Source: Pseudoruminococcus massiliensis (GTDB taxonomy: Bacteria; Bacillota; Clostridia; Oscillospirales; Acutalibacteraceae). Taken from it: a DNA stretch of 64,000 nucleotides. Position numbers and translations under genes: made by a program. Within the stretch, counting starts at the first letter, position 1; each line of letters starts with the position of its first letter. The notes under the pieces are model-generated. The model saw nothing but the letters and a program-made list of their open reading frames with translations, did no database searches and was not told where the DNA came from. This document shows, in pieces, positions 61,870 through 64,000 of the stretch. The DNA lies in NCBI RefSeq assembly GCF_900291955.1, contig NZ_OLMR01000004.1, forward strand, positions 91,156-155,155, in the 5' to 3' direction.

Positions 61870-62562
61870 TTATTCTTCACGTGGGTCGATATACTTAGCA
61901 GCGCCATCAAAACGACCGTATTGACCGATGTTGTTCTTGTATGCTTCATCAGGGGATACGCCGTGTCTGATGTCTTCGAGCATTTTGCCGAGCTTAACGA
62001 ACTGATAGCCGATAACCTCGTTATTCTCATCAAGAGCTGTCTTAAGAACATAGCCTTCTGCCATTTCCATATAACGAACGCCCTTAGCCTTTGTGCTATA
62101 CATAGTACCAACCTGTGAGCGGAGACCCTTACCAAGGTCCTCAAGACCTGCACCTATTGGAAGACCGTTTTCGGAGAAAGCTGTCTGGCTTCTGCCGTAT
62201 ACGAGCTGCTCGAAGATGTTCTTCATAGCAGTGTTGATAGCATCACAAACGAGGTCTGTGTTAAGACATTCGAGAAGAGTCTTGCCTGGGAGAATTTCAG
62301 CAGCCATAGCAGCAGAATGAGTCATACCAGAGCAACCGATTGTTTCTACAAGAGCTTCCTCTACGATACCCTCTTTTACATTGAGGGTAAGCTTACATGC
62401 ACCCTGCTGAGGTGCACACCAGCCGATACCGTGTGAAAGACCGGAGATGTCGGTAATTTGTGTGGACTTAACCCACTTGCCTTCTTCAGGGATTGGGGCA
62501 GGACCGTGGTGAGGTCCTTTTGTTACGATACACATGTTTTCAACTTCATGTGAATAATTCAT
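61870..62562 (-). CDS. iron-sulfur cluster scaffold-like protein (NifU-like)
   Basis: The 230-residue protein has cysteines in GWCAPQQGACKLTLN near residue 50 and VETIGCSGMTHSAAMAAEIL near residue 73, resembling NifU/IscU-type scaffolds, and NTDLVCDAINTAM near 105. It precedes the GGGtGRT gene by 25 bp on the same strand. The pair is probably an operon acting in Fe-S or redox metabolism. GAAAGGAG precedes ATG 62562. Confidence 0.85.
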   Translation of the reverse strand: MNYSHEVENMCIVTKGPHHGPAPIPEEGKWVKSTQITDISGLSHGIGWCAPQQGACKLTLNVKEGIVEEALVETIGCSGMTHSAAMAAEILPGKTLLECLNTDLVCDAINTAMKNIFEQLVYGRSQTAFSENGLPIGAGLEDLGKGLRSQVGTMYSTKAKGVRYMEMAEGYVLKTALDENNEVIGYQFVKLGKMLEDIRHGVSPDEAYKNNIGQYGRFDGAAKYIDPREE

Positions 62563-62712
62563 ATGCGTTACTCCTTTCAGATGATAATTGTATGTTGCAT
62601 ACGGTTTTATTATAACATTTTATAGAAAATAAGCAAGCATTTTGTTGAAAATTGAGGTATAGAGATTGTTATGTTCTTGAAAAAATGTTAAAGTAAAAAT
62701 GGTTTTATGTAA

Positions 62713-63003
62713 CTAACTGTAATATACTTTTATACTTTTTGAGTTTTCATAATGTATTTTTGCGGAGGATATATATTTCATAATGAATGAAAGTTTACAG
62801 CCTTCATTTATATAAGAATACTGTGCAGGCTGGCCAATACTTCTTGCATAGCCTTTATCAAGTAATTTTTGCGTACAAAATGTTTCTGCAATTTCGCCGT
62901 ATTTCTGACAATATTCTTTCCAGAGTTCTTCGTTTTGTTGGAGAACTATATTTTCAGGTATAACAGCTTTAGTTTGTAACTTTAAAATACATTTCCTCTT
63001 CAA
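62713..63003 (-). CDS. small protein of unknown function, possibly truncated
   Basis: A frame with TTG start at about 63003 and no clear ribosome binding site; 96 residues. The GYARSIGQPAQYSYINEGCK segment (about 52-71) and the strand-rich end loosely recall NTF2-fold immunity proteins, but the expected N-terminus is missing. It is in frame with the 36-residue gene upstream, separated by TAATAA. It may be the second half of a decayed gene. Confidence 0.4.
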   Translation of the reverse strand: MKRKCILKLQTKAVIPENIVLQQNEELWKEYCQKYGEIAETFCTQKLLDKGYARSIGQPAQYSYINEGCKLSFIMKYISSAKIHYENSKSIKVYYS

Positions 63004-63021
63004 GATGACAGAGCTTTCTTA

Positions 63022-63132
63022 TTAAAACTCAATAAGCTGTGTTACTAATATATCTTTCATAGGAAGGTATTTTTCATGAGTGTCTTCTATAATAATTTCA
63101 GGTTCGATAGCGTTGGTTTCTGTAAAATTCAT
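63022..63132 (-). CDS. 36-residue peptide gene
   Basis: ATG 63132 has AAGGAGAAAAG upstream. The peptide (MNFTETNAIEPEIIIEDTHE and PMKDILVTQLIEF) is acidic, without a membrane segment. It ends in TAATAA, after which the same frame continues as the 62713-63003 frame. It could be a real small gene or the start of a broken one. Confidence 0.4.
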   Translation of the reverse strand: MNFTETNAIEPEIIIEDTHEKYLPMKDILVTQLIEF

Positions 63133-63166
63133 ATTAATCACTTTTCTCCTTATAATATTAAGTCTA

Positions 63167-63667
63167 CTATATAAACTCTGCACCTTGTTGCTTAAGCTTT
63201 TTAAAATATTTTTCTTTATTTTTATTAAGTATTGTGCCGATAGCATTTGTATTAACGATAACATTATAACCGTTCTTTATTGCACCCAATGCGGTTAATG
63301 CAACGCAGCCTCCGCCGTCAATACCTATCACTTCAATAGTGTCTATATTTTTACTTTTTAGAAATTCGTTTAGCTTATTATTTGAAAAAGCATCACCTAC
63401 ATATTTATCAAATATAAGATTAGATACAATATGTAATTCGGAAATTAACTCAGCCCCTTTTGTTTCTTTGTATGCTTTAAATGGTGCAAATTTGTTTATA
63501 AAATTCTTCTTCATAAAATTTTGTATGTAGATGACTATATTTTCGCCATTATCGTCGATTACTTTATTTACAGCTGAAATTATTTGCTGTCTGTTGTAAT
63601 TGAAAAATTTTGAGTGGTCTTTGCCTATGTATACATTTTGCATATCAATAACTAATAGGGCTTTCAT
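63167..63667 (-). CDS. isochorismatase-fold cysteine hydrolase
   Basis: The 166-residue protein has the family layout: KALLVIDMQNVYI with the catalytic aspartate near residue 8, FDKYVGDAFSNNKL with the lysine near residue 87, and GIDGGGCVALTALGAIKNGYNV with the nucleophile cysteine near residue 120. Such enzymes hydrolyse amides such as nicotinamide or N-carbamoyl compounds; the substrate is open. It stands alone near the right edge. Confidence 0.85.
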   Translation of the reverse strand: MKALLVIDMQNVYIGKDHSKFFNYNRQQIISAVNKVIDDNGENIVIYIQNFMKKNFINKFAPFKAYKETKGAELISELHIVSNLIFDKYVGDAFSNNKLNEFLKSKNIDTIEVIGIDGGGCVALTALGAIKNGYNVIVNTNAIGTILNKNKEKYFKKLKQQGAEFI

Positions 63668-63896
63668 TTTGTAATACCTCCGTTTATATAAGTTATATCA
63701 ATAAATATTCTATCACATACCGTACTAAGTTATCAAGAAAGAATTTTTTTGTTTCATGCGGTTTGTAAGGTAAGCTGATGGTTTATAATGAGATTTGTTG
63801 ATATGGAAAGTTTACATATATAGGTGGGCAAAATTTACTCTGTAAAGTCTATATATAGTGTGCGAAAATAAATTTTAAAAAATCCGAAAAAATGTG

Positions 63897-63925
63897 TTGA
63901 CATTTGGGTTGGGTTATGATATTAT
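63897..63925 (+). promoter_or_regulatory. strong sigma-A promoter reading out of the window
   Basis: TTGACA (63897-63902) and TATTAT (63920-63925), 17 bases apart. The transcribed tail has GC-rich segments (GTCGCGAGAGAGCGGCGA) and no start codon by 64000, as in leaders of stable RNA or ribosomal genes. Confidence 0.75.
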
Positions 63926-64000
63926 AAACAAGCTGTCGCGAGAGAGCGGCGAAAAAACCCGATAAAATGGGGATTTTCGAGAAAGACAAGAGTCGAAAAT

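Overview
The window looks like chromosome of a low-GC gut Clostridium-class Firmicute, probably of the Oscillospiraceae/Ruminococcus kind. The basis is A+T-rich intergenic DNA, consensus sigma-A promoters, AGGAGG ribosome binding sites, a holin-like type I toxin locus, and housekeeping genes of Firmicute type (mreBCD with a class B PBP, zapA, leuCD, rplM-rpsI, lepA, polA, alr, and the GGGtGRT/Fe-S scaffold pair). The species cannot be fixed from sequence alone.

Layout. 1-7.5 kb: a one-directional phage structural block (portal C-terminus, prohead protease, HK97-type capsid, small connectors, LysM protein, hub, spike, gp25/W, J and I baseplate proteins). No sheath, tape measure, fibre, lysis or integrase gene is seen. 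7.8-16.2 kb: MocR regulator, MutS-like ATPase, MATE exporter, acetyltransferase, a type I toxin-antitoxin relic and glycogen phosphorylase. 16.6-24.7 kb: zapA, peptidase U32, dUTPase, then the rod-shape block mreB-mreC-mreD-PBP2. 24.8-34.3 kb: hexapeptide protein, DUF1963 protein, cytidylate kinase-like protein, cinA, a CrtO-like acyltransferase, rsmE, a Crp-family regulator divergent to leuCD, then rplM-rpsI. 34.5-51.5 kb: lepA, alcohol dehydrogenase, HAD phosphatase, small unknown genes, a REP-associated transposase, queH, NUDIX, hemW, rimI, LMW phosphatase, polA and alr.

51.6-61 kb is the accessory part. A zinc-ribbon plus secreted-protein cassette is followed by a rearrangement scar containing pieces of leuD and of a resolvase. 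Then comes a 7.7-kb integrative element bounded by an exact 84-bp direct repeat of the 3' end of the GGGtGRT gene. The element carries a serine resolvase, a radical SAM protein, a replication-type protein split by an in-frame stop, an HNH protein, a candidate structured RNA of about 270 nt behind a consensus promoter, two small proteins and a tyrosine integrase. Beyond it lie the GGGtGRT gene, its Fe-S scaffold partner, small unknown genes, an isochorismatase-fold protein and a strong promoter firing out of the window.

A family of modular palindromes is scattered between genes (7.6, 19.7, 28.6, 42.7 and 46.4 kb). Copies exchange modules, keep hairpin pairing through compensatory changes, and in one case differ by an in-place hairpin inversion. 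A separate REP-like palindrome occurs near 7.7 and 22.5 kb and twice, in opposite orientations, inside the transposase gene. All coordinates and motifs were read by eye; family names come from remembered motifs, not from searches.
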